The notes beneath the pieces are model-generated. The model was not told the origin of the DNA and ran no database searches. It saw only the letters and a list, made by a program, of their open reading frames with translations. Made by a program: the position numbers and the translations under genes. Positions 56,659-64,000 of a DNA stretch of 64,000 bases are shown in pieces; within the stretch, counting starts at the first letter, position 1; each line of letters begins with the position of its first letter. Source of the DNA: RH-AL1 sp964235705 (lineage in GTDB: Bacteria; Pseudomonadota; Alphaproteobacteria; Rhizobiales; Beijerinckiaceae); NCBI GenBank assembly GCA_964235705.1, contig CAXSDP010000014.1, positions 1 to 64,000 of the forward strand. Direction: 5' to 3'.

Positions 56659-58703
56659 CAGGATCTCCCGCGCTGCATCCAACCGCCCCCGGGTGAGCCG
56701 GGGCGGAAGTTGGAGTGCTGGCGCTCAGGGTCGGGTTGGAGCCAGCTCGTCGCCGGCGGCGATACGGGTGGCGAGGGCGGCGGGGCGGCCGGCTGCGGTG
56801 GGGTCGGGTCGCTCGCCGCCGGCATGCTGCCGGTGGCCACGAACAGCGCGTTCTTGGCTTGCAGGCCGCACACGGCCGCGTAGGCGTAGACGAAGCAGAC
56901 GCCGGCCTCGCGGGCCTTGTCCTTCGGCTTCTCCCATTCGGTGAAGCCCTGCCGACGGACGACGAGCCGCTCGCCGGTCATCTGCTCGAAGAAGTCCTCG
57001 TCAATCTTCCGCGAGCCGGCGGCGCCGTCCTGCGGGAAGTGCACGTAGCGCACGCCGACCTTCTCGATGGCCAAGCTGCCGTAGACGAAGTCGCGCGCGG
57101 CGTTGCCGCCGATCAGGTAGAAGACGTTGCCAAGTTTGTTGGTCGGCTCGCGCGGCCAAACCTTCGAGCGGCGGCCCATCGTCTCCGAACGACCCTTGAT
57201 CGCCCAGATGCGCCGGCCGCGCCGCTCGTTGGCGAAGGCATAGGTCTCGGCGGTGTGGTGGCCGCCGGAGTCGATGCAGGTCGCCTGGATCGCCAGCGTC
57301 TTGCCGTCCGTCCGCGTGAAGCCGCGCAGCAGCAGCCGGTCGAGCGCGTGCCAGACCTCCGGCTGCGCGGGATCGCCGGGCAGCACGAAGTGGCCGACCA
57401 GCGCGCATTCGAGGCCGCGACCCCAGGCCCAGACGCCGGCCTCGAGGCGCGCCTTGACGCCGGACTGGACGTCGACGCCGACCGTCAGGAACTCGGCCCA
57501 GGCCGGCACCTCGGCCCCGTAGACCTCGCCTCGGGCGAGGAACTTGGAAGCTTTGACCTCCTGGCCGTATCGCGCCTTGTAGGGGCGTCCGAGCCGCAGG
57601 TTGACGAAGGGCTGCACGAGCGAGGCCGGGTCGTCCTGCGCCTCCAGCCACTCCTGGACGATGATCGGCCAGGCCGCGTTCGGGTTCAGCGACATGCCGG
57701 TCCAGAGGTGGAAGCCGACGTGACCCGACGTTCGCGCCATGGCGGTGGCGCGCCACTCGCCGCGCGCGTCCATCCAGGCCTTGTGGCTCTCATCGATGAT
57801 GCAGCCGCAGGTGCCGACGTACCAGACCTTCAGCAGGCGGCCGTCCGCGTCGAGGTCCCACTTCAGCCCGTGCGCGGTGTCCTTGCCGCCCCAGTCAAGG
57901 TACTGCCAGCCGTCGAGCCGGCCGGCGGCCTCGGAGCATTGCGGGCACGGCACGAAGTAGCGCCGCTGGTCGCTCTGCAGCCAGAGCTTCCAGATCCGCG
58001 ACGTTTCCTGGAGCAGCGGGGTGGACCCCCTGACCTGCTTCCGGTTCCAGAACGTCTCGCCACGGGTCCAGAACAGCTTGAGCTTGTCGCCTTGCGTCTT
58101 CGCCCCCGGCGTCCAGCCGTCGCCGTCGACCTCGTCGGCAAACAGGAAGCGCGCCGAGTAGCGGCGGAACGCGTCGTCCGACGCCGCGCCGACGATGCGC
58201 ACGGAGGCGCCGTTGGCGAGCTGGTAGAAGGTCGCCTTGTCCTGTTTCTCGCCCTTGCGCACCGGTCGGAGCAGGCCGGCGAGCACCGGCGTTTCGCGCA
58301 GCATCGGCGCGATCTCGCTGCCGCCGAAGTCCTCGGCGTCGGGGATCGTCGGCTGCGCCAGGCAGCACAGCGTCGGGTCCTGGTGGAGGTGGTAGGCGGT
58401 GGCGAGCGTGGCGCAGCGCGTGTAGCCGACGCGCGCCGCTTTGAGCACGGTGACGAGCGGGACGTGCGGGTCGCACATCGCATCGAGCAGGCCGCGCTGG
58501 TAGCCGTACAGCGTGACAGGACCGCACTCGGCCCCCGTCCCCTTAGGGATCCAGCCGTGGCGCTCCGCCCACTCCGACCCGGACAGGTGCGGCTTGAAGA
58601 CGAGCGCCGCGTCAATCTGGGCGGTGAAGGCGCCTTGGAGCTCGGCTAGGCCGCAGGCGTAGTCCCCCCTACGGTGCCGGCTGATCCTCTGCGTCGCCGT
58701 CAT
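56658..58703 (-). CDS. Terminase large subunit (GpA family)
   Basis: A 681-residue packaging motor: SGSEWAERHGWIPKGTGAECGPVTLYGYQRGLLDAM, ATPase adenine-motif region TVLKAARVGYTR, FLFADEVDGDG as Walker B, a zinc-like CxxC in YFVPCPQCSEA, and nuclease acids in VGVDVQSGVKARLE. The end has a Pro-rich tail. Cuts and pumps phage DNA; the GpA class implies cohesive-end packaging. Start overlaps the small subunit gene by 35 bases. Confidence 0.94.
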   Translation of the reverse strand: MTATQRISRHRRGDYACGLAELQGAFTAQIDAALVFKPHLSGSEWAERHGWIPKGTGAECGPVTLYGYQRGLLDAMCDPHVPLVTVLKAARVGYTRCATLATAYHLHQDPTLCCLAQPTIPDAEDFGGSEIAPMLRETPVLAGLLRPVRKGEKQDKATFYQLANGASVRIVGAASDDAFRRYSARFLFADEVDGDGWTPGAKTQGDKLKLFWTRGETFWNRKQVRGSTPLLQETSRIWKLWLQSDQRRYFVPCPQCSEAAGRLDGWQYLDWGGKDTAHGLKWDLDADGRLLKVWYVGTCGCIIDESHKAWMDARGEWRATAMARTSGHVGFHLWTGMSLNPNAAWPIIVQEWLEAQDDPASLVQPFVNLRLGRPYKARYGQEVKASKFLARGEVYGAEVPAWAEFLTVGVDVQSGVKARLEAGVWAWGRGLECALVGHFVLPGDPAQPEVWHALDRLLLRGFTRTDGKTLAIQATCIDSGGHHTAETYAFANERRGRRIWAIKGRSETMGRRSKVWPREPTNKLGNVFYLIGGNAARDFVYGSLAIEKVGVRYVHFPQDGAAGSRKIDEDFFEQMTGERLVVRRQGFTEWEKPKDKAREAGVCFVYAYAAVCGLQAKNALFVATGSMPAASDPTPPQPAAPPPSPPVSPPATSWLQPDPERQHSNFRPGSPGGGWMQRGRS

Positions 58704-59262
58704 CGGTGCGGCCTCGTGCGTTGCCCCATCGAAGCTCGAGCTCGCTCTTGGCCGTCGCGAAGGCGCGGTTCAGTTCGAGGTGGACCATCGTCTCGATCTC
58801 GGGGGCGCTGGTGATCGTCGTCGCGCGCCCGGCCACCTTGGAGGCGGCGTTCGACAACCCAGTCTTCAGCACTTGGCAGAACGCGGCGACCGCCGCCTCG
58901 GCGTCGTGTCGGGACACGACGTGCCGGAGCGCCTCGTCGGCGGCGATCTCGGCGGTGATGGCGTTGGCGACGGCGCGGCGCCGGTCGGCCTCGTCCTTCG
59001 TGATCTGGCCGCTCTCGTCCTGGTAGCCAGAGACCGCGTCCTCGACGGCGGTCTGAAGCCGCCAGTTGCTGACGTCCGCGACGGAGATCTGCCACTCGAC
59101 GCCACGGTCACGATCGGCGCGGGCCACCACCGGGCAGCCCTGGTCGAGCCACTTCGCCAGCGTGTTCCGGTGCACCTCGAGGATCGCGGCCGCTTGGACG
59201 AGGCTGAAGGTCTTCCTGGCGGCGGGGGCACCGTCCGAGGGGGATGCTGACGCTGCCTCCAT
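58669..59262 (-). CDS. Terminase small subunit (Nu1/DUF1441-like)
   Basis: A 197-residue protein: DNA-binding winged helix TFSLVQAAAILEVHRNTLAKWLDQGCPVV at residues 17-46, a linker, then a helical assembly part (ITKDEADRRRAVANAITAEIAADEALRHVV). It recognises the cos site and recruits the large subunit. GAGGA lies about ten bases before ATG 59262; a TTG two codons earlier is less likely. Confidence 0.88.
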   Translation of the reverse strand: MEAASASPSDGAPAARKTFSLVQAAAILEVHRNTLAKWLDQGCPVVARADRDRGVEWQISVADVSNWRLQTAVEDAVSGYQDESGQITKDEADRRRAVANAITAEIAADEALRHVVSRHDAEAAVAAFCQVLKTGLSNAASKVAGRATTITSAPEIETMVHLELNRAFATAKSELELRWGNARGRTDDGDAEDQPAP

Positions 59263-59352
59263 TTTCAAAATTCCTCAGCCGGTAGTCAGCCGCGGTGGGG
59301 CGTTCCCCGTACCCGGGGGAGCCTGGGGAAGGACCCTGGATTTCACCCGATT

Positions 59353-59387
59353 GTTGCCCACCTGCAACATTGTTGCACAAAGGCAAC
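59353..59387. promoter_or_regulatory. Twin operator: two GTTGC-N6-GCAAC palindromes
   Basis: Two exact 16-base palindromes of the same form (59353-59368 and 59372-59387), centres 19 bases apart, in the gap before the terminase operon. Spacing of about two helical turns would let two dimers bind side by side. Also 17 bases after the methyltransferase stop, and could include the cos region. Confidence 0.72.
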
Positions 59388-59404
59388 GATCAATCGAACG
59401 GCGA

Positions 59405-60223
59405 TCAGGCGGCCTCGCTGGCGCCCCTCGGCGCCTCGATTGGCAATGCGGGGGCCAGCATCGCGACTAGGCCCGTGTGGGCCTCCCAGCGCCGCACCGC
59501 GACGTCGACGTAGACCGGGTCGATTTCGATCGCGTGGCAGCGCCGGCCGATCGTCTCGGCGGCGATGATGGTCGTGCCCGAGCCCACGAAGGGGTCGTAG
59601 ACCGCGTCACCAGGTCGGCTGTGGTTCTCCATCGGCCGCTGCATGGCGAGCAGCGGCTTCTGCGTGCCGTGACCAGTCTCGGATCGTCGGTGTGGGATCT
59701 GCCACACCGTCACCTGTTTGCGGTCGCCGGTCCACCGTGCGGTGCGCCCGCGCCGGACCGCGTACCAGCACGGCTCGTGACGCCAATGGTAGGCGCCGCG
59801 CGAGATGATGAGACGACCCTTGTCCCAGATGATTTGCGAGCGGATCAGGAAGCGACACGCCTCCAGGCCGGCGCGCACGACGTGCCCGTTCAAAGCACCG
59901 TGCCAGACGTAGGCGACATCGCCGGGGAACAACGCCCAGGCGGCGCGCCAGTCGGCGGTGTCGTCGTTGGCGACCTTGCCGATCGCGCCGACGACCTTAC
60001 GCCGTCCGCTCGCAGCGTCGACGATCTTCGCGCGCCAAGCCGGATCGTAGTTCACGCCGTAGGGTGGGTCGGTCACCATCAGGTGAGGCACGGCGCCGGC
60101 GAGTGCCAGCGCCACGATCGCGGGATCGGTGGCGTCGCCGCACACGAGGCGATGGTCACCGAGCAGCCAGACGTCGCCTGGCCGCGTCACCGGCTGAGCC
60201 GGAGCAGTCTCGATTTGTTGCAT
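59405..60223 (-). CDS. Orphan DNA methyltransferase (N6-adenine or N4-cytosine)
   Basis: A 272-residue enzyme, amino-group DNA methyltransferase of the beta-like order: catalytic DPPY at residues 52-55, then the AdoMet site DPFVGSGTT at 210-218 and GRRCHAIEIDPVYVDVAV. A GTQKP motif lies before it. No restriction gene is adjacent. It probably protects phage DNA from host restriction or times packaging. Target sequence cannot be read. Just upstream of the terminase block. Confidence 0.9.
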   Translation of the reverse strand: MQQIETAPAQPVTRPGDVWLLGDHRLVCGDATDPAIVALALAGAVPHLMVTDPPYGVNYDPAWRAKIVDAASGRRKVVGAIGKVANDDTADWRAAWALFPGDVAYVWHGALNGHVVRAGLEACRFLIRSQIIWDKGRLIISRGAYHWRHEPCWYAVRRGRTARWTGDRKQVTVWQIPHRRSETGHGTQKPLLAMQRPMENHSRPGDAVYDPFVGSGTTIIAAETIGRRCHAIEIDPVYVDVAVRRWEAHTGLVAMLAPALPIEAPRGASEAA

Positions 60224-60428
60224 GATTTGGGGCTACATGGCCCCGCCGCGAGCGGCGACGGGGGTGACCGAAGTTCGGCCGGGCCTAGGTCATGCGAGGT
60301 CCTAACTCGCGCTCCGGGTGTGCAACCACCCGAGCCCCCGCCACCTGGGGCAACGGCAACTCGGCCGTCGCCACCTGGGACGAGGATCAATCTATGCGAT
60401 CCCGCCGCTCTTGGCGAGATCATCCGCC

Positions 60429-60656
60429 TCACGGCGAAAGGTGGTCCTGCTGGTTCAACTCGACATCGAGGTTGGGCAGGTTGCCGAGGTCGCAGCCGGA
60501 ATTGGCGGGGAAGCGGATCTTCAGCTCCATGCCCGCCGCGAGCCGCGGCAAGCCAACCACCTCGCTGAGCGCAGCGGTCAGCAGGCACTTGAGCTGGTGG
60601 TTCGCGCCAATCGATCGGATCTCGTCGGCCTCCGTCGTCGAGCTGCTGCTCATCAC
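60429..60656 (-). CDS. Small phage hypothetical protein
   Basis: A 75-residue protein: SIGANHQLKCLLTAALSEVVGLPRLAAGMELKIRFPANSG. Coupled to the next gene by an ATGA overlap. Unrecognised. About 200 bases without a gene follow, up to the methyltransferase start. Confidence 0.55.
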   Translation of the reverse strand: MMSSSSTTEADEIRSIGANHQLKCLLTAALSEVVGLPRLAAGMELKIRFPANSGCDLGNLPNLDVELNQQDHLSP

Positions 60657-60886
60657 AGGCCTTCGTCCTCGTCGATGTCCGGCGCGTTGCAGGGCGAGGG
60701 CTCCTGCCGCCAGTCGCCGGTGGCGAAGACGATCAGGTCATCCGGCCCGATCTCGCGTCGCGCGCGCCGGTCGCACCACCGATGGATGAAGTCGGGCCGG
60801 CCCCAGACCTTCACAGCGGCCTGGTAGCGGTCGTCGCGGAAGCCGACGAAGTGAACGCAGGCCGGCATGGTCGCCTGAGCATGCAT
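60653..60886 (-). CDS. Phage hypothetical protein, conserved type
   Basis: A 77-residue protein: MPACVHFVGFRDDRYQAAVKVWGRPDFIHRWCDRRARREIGPDDLIVFATGDW, a pattern I associate with rhizobial phages, function unknown. ATG 60886 or the Met at its residue seven may be the start. Overlaps the next gene by four bases. Confidence 0.65.
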   Translation of the reverse strand: MHAQATMPACVHFVGFRDDRYQAAVKVWGRPDFIHRWCDRRARREIGPDDLIVFATGDWRQEPSPCNAPDIDEDEGL

Positions 60887-60896
60887 CGTCGATGGC

Positions 60897-61148
60897 CTAT
60901 GGCGCATCGGCCGAAGCCGCATCCGGAAGGCGGTAGCAGAGGTAGTCCTTGGTCAGGACGAACGTGATGTCGTGCTCCTTGAGCCACGAGAACAGCTCGC
61001 ATTCCAGCTTCAGGCCGCTCTCGTATCGCGAGACGCCAACCAGCTCGTACACCGCCTCGGTGATGGCCTTGCGAACGCAATCGGCGCTCAAGGTGCCGGT
61101 ATACCGCGTCTCGTGCGTCTCGACCCTGTCGAACTGACCATCCGTCAC
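60897..61148 (-). CDS. Small phage hypothetical protein
   Basis: An 83-residue protein, acidic at the start, with a helical core (SADCVRKAITEAVYELVGVSRYESGLKLECELFSWLKEHD). Overlaps the preceding stop (ATGA). No family recognised. Confidence 0.6.
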   Translation of the reverse strand: MTDGQFDRVETHETRYTGTLSADCVRKAITEAVYELVGVSRYESGLKLECELFSWLKEHDITFVLTKDYLCYRLPDAASADAP

Positions 61149-61471
61149 GTTGGCTGCCCCTTCTTCTTCAGGTCCGAGCGCCAGAAGCGGTTCGAGCCTG
61201 GGATGCCGTACTCGCGCCAGATATCGTCGCCGAGGTCCGCGCGAAGGCGCTTCAGGTCGACGAGGCCGACATCGGTGATCTGCCGGCTGACGAAGCTGTG
61301 CTCGCCCTGGGCGAACTCGAGTCCGCGCCGGTCCAGCTCGGCCTCGATCGCCTGGAGCTTGTCCTTGGTTCGCAGCTTCGCGAACGTGTGGCCACGGTGC
61401 TCGTCGGCGAGCTGGGCATCGGTCATGTCGGCGACCGATGTCGGCGCCTTGGCGACCTTCAAGGCGCTCAA
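61145..61471 (-). CDS. Small phage hypothetical protein
   Basis: A 108-residue protein: DMTDAQLADEHRGHTFAKLRTKDKLQAIEAELDRRGLEF and DDIWREYGIPGSNRFWRSDLKKKG. The first part looks like a helical adaptor. Coupled by ATGA to its neighbours. Unrecognised. Confidence 0.62.
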   Translation of the reverse strand: MSALKVAKAPTSVADMTDAQLADEHRGHTFAKLRTKDKLQAIEAELDRRGLEFAQGEHSFVSRQITDVGLVDLKRLRADLGDDIWREYGIPGSNRFWRSDLKKKGQPT

Positions 61472-61719
61472 GGTCCCTGCTCGCCCACGATGTGGCTCAA
61501 GGTCGGGAAGACGAAACCGGCAGGCGGCCGCGACGAGCCGGTGCTGATCGGACGAACCGAGTAGCCGGTGAGGAACAGGCGGTAGCGGATGAGATCCACC
61601 TCGGTCAGGAAGCTGGGCGTCATGTCAATCCCGAGCTGGTCGGCGATCGCCTCGGCCAGGAACACGGTTTGCTTCTCAACCATCTTAATGCACCCTGAGT
61701 TGGGAGAAGCGATGCTCAT
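61468..61719 (-). CDS. Small phage hypothetical protein
   Basis: An 83-residue protein, or 71 if it starts at the internal Met of MVEKQTVFLAEAIADQLGID. Ends with PPAGFVFPTLSHIVGEQGP. No family or membrane span. Confidence 0.58.
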   Translation of the reverse strand: MSIASPNSGCIKMVEKQTVFLAEAIADQLGIDMTPSFLTEVDLIRYRLFLTGYSVRPISTGSSRPPAGFVFPTLSHIVGEQGP

Positions 61720-61737
61720 CGGCCTTCGGGCCGATGG

Positions 61738-61875
61738 TCAGGAACGCAGCGCAAGGTCGACCACGGCGAGGGTGGCCAGTAGCACGATGGCTAGGCCGAT
61801 CAGTGCGAGCGCCATCGTCATCGGATCGATGACGATGGTGACGGGCATCGCGTCCAGCATCTCGTCAGGCACCAT
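61738..61875 (-). CDS. Single-span membrane microprotein (45 residues)
   Basis: A short gene: MVPDEMLDAMPVTIVIDP, then one transmembrane helix (MALALIGLAIVLLATLAVV) and a short DLALRS end. GAGGA precedes the ATG by five bases, and the ATG overlaps the previous stop (TGATG), so it is part of the early operon. Role unknown; perhaps host takeover or exclusion. Confidence 0.6.
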   Translation of the reverse strand: MVPDEMLDAMPVTIVIDPMTMALALIGLAIVLLATLAVVDLALRS

Positions 61876-62090
61876 CAGGTCCTCACCGTACCGTCGTTCT
61901 CTCGAGCGCCACCCCAGGCCTTCCCAGCTGCACGGGTCAGGTCGCGGCGCTCCCGCAGCAGAGAGCGATAGAACCGCGCGTCGGCGAGGCTGACGACTTG
62001 GCCGGGACGAGCCGCGACCAGCTTGCGGTCCATGTTGACGATCACCTGCAGCAGCTGCGGCAGGCGCTCGAACTGAGCAGACGTCAGCAT
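61875..62090 (-). CDS. Small phage hypothetical protein
   Basis: A 71-residue basic protein: MLTSAQFERLPQLLQVIVNMDRKLVAAR and RFYRSLLRERRDLTRAAGKAWG. Helical. Its end overlaps the microprotein start. Unrecognised. Confidence 0.58.
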   Translation of the reverse strand: MLTSAQFERLPQLLQVIVNMDRKLVAARPGQVVSLADARFYRSLLRERRDLTRAAGKAWGGARENDGTVRT

Positions 62091-62091
62091 G

Positions 62092-62277
62092 TCAGCGCCT
62101 CTCGTCGACGAGCTTCGGGCCGCCGTTTTGCTCGGCGGCCGGCTGCACGGTGCGGATCGCCACGGCAGCGGATGGCGCGAGGCGGTGCGGCAGCCGGATC
62201 GGGCGTGCCGACCGCGCGGGGTACGGATTGACCTCGTCGACGAGGACGACCGCGCGGGTATATCGGTCAGCGATCAC
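62092..62277 (-). CDS. Small phage hypothetical protein, weakly supported
   Basis: A 61-residue Pro/Arg-rich protein (VNPYPARSARPIRLPHRLAP). It fills the space between two operon genes, with small overlaps, but has no distinctive pattern. Confidence 0.42.
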   Translation of the reverse strand: MIADRYTRAVVLVDEVNPYPARSARPIRLPHRLAPSAAVAIRTVQPAAEQNGGPKLVDERR

Positions 62278-62497
62278 GCGCGTTCGTCTCGGCTGGCTTG
62301 AAGTCGCCGTCGGCGTCGAGGTGCACGGGCGGCCATCCGGCTCGCCGGATGTTCGCGGACCTGATGAGCCGGTTCGGCAGGCGAACGAAAAGACCGCTGA
62401 GCAGCTGGGCGACCACCACCAGCGCCCAGAACATGAGCCAGAAGGCGAGCCACCAGTGCACGGTCGCCCACGTCCAAAAGCTTGACGTCATCATCAC
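62267..62497 (-). CDS. Small membrane protein next to the recombinase
   Basis: A 76-residue protein with a Trp-rich transmembrane segment (WTWATVHWWLAFWLMFWALVVVAQLL) and a basic tail. Overlaps the recombinase stop (ATGA), so it is co-expressed with it. Might be a superinfection-exclusion or membrane-attached early protein. Confidence 0.58.
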   Translation of the reverse strand: MMMTSSFWTWATVHWWLAFWLMFWALVVVAQLLSGLFVRLPNRLIRSANIRRAGWPPVHLDADGDFKPAETNARDR

Positions 62498-63354
62498 CCC
62501 TTCACGATGGCTTTGTGCTTGCCCCGTTTGAGGACGTGCGTTTCCGCACCCTGCCAGCGGAACAGGTACTCGACGGCACCGCGGTACTTCGGGTTATCGA
62601 GGATGTAGCCGACCTGGCTTGGGCGCCATTGGCCGCCGCGCTTGGTCGGCACCTTCTCGGCGTTCAGCGCGTCGGCGATCGCCTGAAGCGTCGCGCCGCC
62701 CTTCCGCAACTCGAAGATGCTTTCGACTGTTTTCGAGTGACGCTCGTCGATGACGAGCCCACCCTCGCGGTCGCGGCTGTAGCCAAGCGGCGCCGAGCCG
62801 CCGGCAAATCCACCCTTCGTTGCTTTCTCGCGGCGCCCACCGTGCGTCCGCTCGGTGATAGCTTGTCGTTCCTGCTCGGCCATGCCGGCGAGCACCGCGA
62901 AAACCGTGCGCCCCATCGGGGTCGCCGTGTCGATCGGCTCCGAGACGGAGCGGATGACGACGCCATAGCGCTCGGACAGGTCGTTCACCGCCGTCACGGC
63001 GTAGACGATCTGGCGCGCGAGGCGATCGAACTTGTAGACCAGGAGCACCGCGAAGGCCTGCGCCTCCGCGAGTTCGAGGATGCGCGCGAACCCGGGGCGT
63101 TCCGCCGGCTTGGTCGCGCCGGACACGCCGGGGTCGGCGATCACGTCGACGAGCTTATAGCCCTGCGACTCCGCGAAGGCGCGGACCGCGCGCTGCTGGC
63201 TCTCGAGGCCCTGGCCGTGTTGCGCCTGCTCTTCCGTCGAGACCCGGATGTAGGCTGCGGCCTTGGTGGCGATCTCGGCCTTGGCCTCGCTGGCCTCGCC
63301 GCTCCGCTTTTTCAGCCGCGCGACGCGCTTTGAAGCGAGCATCGCGCAACCCAT
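62494..63354 (-). CDS. Serine recombinase (short, resolvase plus recombinase domain)
   Basis: A 286-residue recombinase. Resolvase domain: AAYIRVSTEEQAQ with catalytic Ser39, LLVYKFDRLARQ, and GRTVFAVLAGMAEQERQAI. A recombinase (helical DNA-binding) domain follows: ERTHGGRREKATKGGFAGG, LGYSRDREGGLVIDERHSKTVESIFELRKGG and LDNPKYRGAVEYL. The end lacks the zinc ribbon and coiled coil of large serine integrases, so it is short. It is the only candidate integrase of the prophage. No clear ribosome site; a Met four codons in is an alternative start. Confidence 0.88.
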   Translation of the reverse strand: MGCAMLASKRVARLKKRSGEASEAKAEIATKAAAYIRVSTEEQAQHGQGLESQQRAVRAFAESQGYKLVDVIADPGVSGATKPAERPGFARILELAEAQAFAVLLVYKFDRLARQIVYAVTAVNDLSERYGVVIRSVSEPIDTATPMGRTVFAVLAGMAEQERQAITERTHGGRREKATKGGFAGGSAPLGYSRDREGGLVIDERHSKTVESIFELRKGGATLQAIADALNAEKVPTKRGGQWRPSQVGYILDNPKYRGAVEYLFRWQGAETHVLKRGKHKAIVKG

Positions 63355-63389
63355 TGTTATTGTTTGTTTTTCTTACTTAGACGCTGTTC

Positions 63390-63419
63390 GTTTCCGAACT
63401 CTCAAGAGACTTCGGAAAC
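63390..63419. promoter_or_regulatory. 30-base near-perfect palindrome before the recombinase gene
   Basis: Outer arms GTTTCCGAA/TTCGGAAAC and inner arms TCTC/GAGA, with C-C mismatches between them and AA at the centre. It lies about 35 bases upstream of the recombinase start, in an AT-richer gap. It could be the recombinase's crossover site or an operator. Confidence 0.6.
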
Positions 63420-64000
63420 AGCCGCCGCGACCCGGTACATCCGCGAGTCGTCGGCGGCCTCGATCCACACTAGGATCGGTGGAAATGCGGACCGGACGCG
63501 ACCCCGGTCATGTGGACGATAGGCGTGCGACGACGCCTCGTTTTACCTGCTGGGACGCCGAGGCACCCCTGGCTCACGGCGTCTGCCCGCGAGCGTCTCG
63601 TTCCACTGATTGGCGGGTTTGCTCCCCGCAATCGCATCTCCGCGCCCGTTCGGGCAGAGTTCAAGCCGCTTGCGCCCGGCCAGTCGTCCGCGCTTCGCTG
63701 CGGCTGTTCGCATTCCATGTCCGAGGATGAGGCGGCCTCGTTTAACGTCGTGGGTGGACGCCCGTCAGGGAAGGTGTGCAGGCCGCTCGCCTCGGCCGGC
63801 CTGTGCCGGGCTGGGCGACGTTCGACGTGCGAAGCATCAGATGATGACGATTGTTTCCGGCACGACGGCTTCGATCAGCGTTAAGGATCGGCAGTCGGTG
63901 TGAGGCCGGTATGGGTCAGGTGATCGGAAAGCGACTTAAGCGCTGCATCAGACTAATGCGGATGGGGTCCGCGCTACTTCATGGCGGCCTCCCGCGCATG
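63420..64000. other. Stretch without a confident gene
   Basis: Several short frames run here in both directions, but none looks like a real protein. No tRNA, no repeat of the left-side tRNA-Leu end, and no phage gene was seen. Likely host DNA or remnant sequence beyond the right prophage limit. Confidence 0.45.

Larger units (their letters stand above)
9120..63420. mobile_element. Mosaic temperate prophage (lambda-like head, Mu-like tail)
   Basis: Extent is inferred from gene content. The left limit is the tRNA-Leu end; the right limit is just beyond the serine recombinase gene and the palindrome at 63390-63419. It contains complete head, contractile tail, fibre and lysis modules, a recombinase, an SOS mutagenesis operon, a methyltransferase and accessory genes. 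Structural genes appear intact. Exact attachment sites were not identified; a serine recombinase would leave only a very short common core. An alternative reading is two abutting elements, since the left arm runs plus and the rest minus. Confidence 0.8.

Noticed and set aside
63510..63884. Plus-strand open frame of 124 residues near the right end
   Set aside because: No ribosome site, Arg/Cys/Pro-rich, overlapping an equally long minus-strand frame at 63470-63718; neither is convincing.
63355..64000. Right-hand repeat of the tRNA-Leu 3' end (attR)
   Set aside because: No stretch matching the T-arm or acceptor of the tRNA was found; the shared CGGAAACA is too short to be meaningful.

Overview
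The window is high-GC DNA from an alphaproteobacterium, most likely of the order Hyphomicrobiales (Methylobacterium or a relative). I infer this from base composition, a bacteriophytochrome fused to an HWE-type kinase and a receiver, and two perfect GTTC-N7-GTTC boxes, the LexA site of alphaproteobacteria. No database search was possible, so every family call rests on motifs read by eye.

Chromosome, 1-9119: the C-terminal part of a dicarboxylate symporter, tRNA-Val(TAC), a two-domain family 2 glycosyltransferase, a bacteriophytochrome kinase-receiver hybrid, an HU-like protein, an MFS/MHS transporter divergent from a MarR regulator, and tRNA-Leu(TAA).

Prophage, about 9120 to 63420 (about 54 kb): it starts directly after tRNA-Leu. 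The left arm (9219-19488, plus strand) is a tightly overlapped run of small genes: a DUF5131 protein, a deoxyribosyltransferase-like protein, a DUF551-like protein, an exported PLD nuclease and a HerA-like ATPase. Two SOS-boxed units follow: a DprA-like/phosphoribosyltransferase pair, and a small gene with umuD and umuC. The middle (19.5-24.5 kb) is an accessory region. It holds a LuxR regulator, a LuxI AHL synthase with all catalytic residues, a 71-residue protein and an Xre regulator in series, then an AT-rich Rossmann-type protein and a HicAB toxin-antitoxin pair.

From 63354 down to 24657 every gene is on the minus strand. In transcription order these are a short serine recombinase, about ten small early genes, an orphan adenine/cytosine methyltransferase, a lambda-like head module (Nu1, GpA, gpW, portal, protease-capsid fusion, DUF2190), a Mu-like contractile tail (sheath, tube, split gp43, frameshifted chaperone, tape measure, gp44 to gp48), several tail-fibre genes, and a lysis module (RlpA-like, N-acetylmuramidase, nested spanins, membrane proteins). 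A strong intrinsic terminator at 24528-24561 closes the block. No Mu-type transposase, replication gene or tyrosine integrase is seen, so this is a temperate myophage of mosaic type rather than a transposable phage.

The most notable features are a phage-borne quorum-sensing module ending in a candidate repressor, and an SOS-controlled DprA/PRTase cassette. Region 63420-64000 holds nothing I can call.
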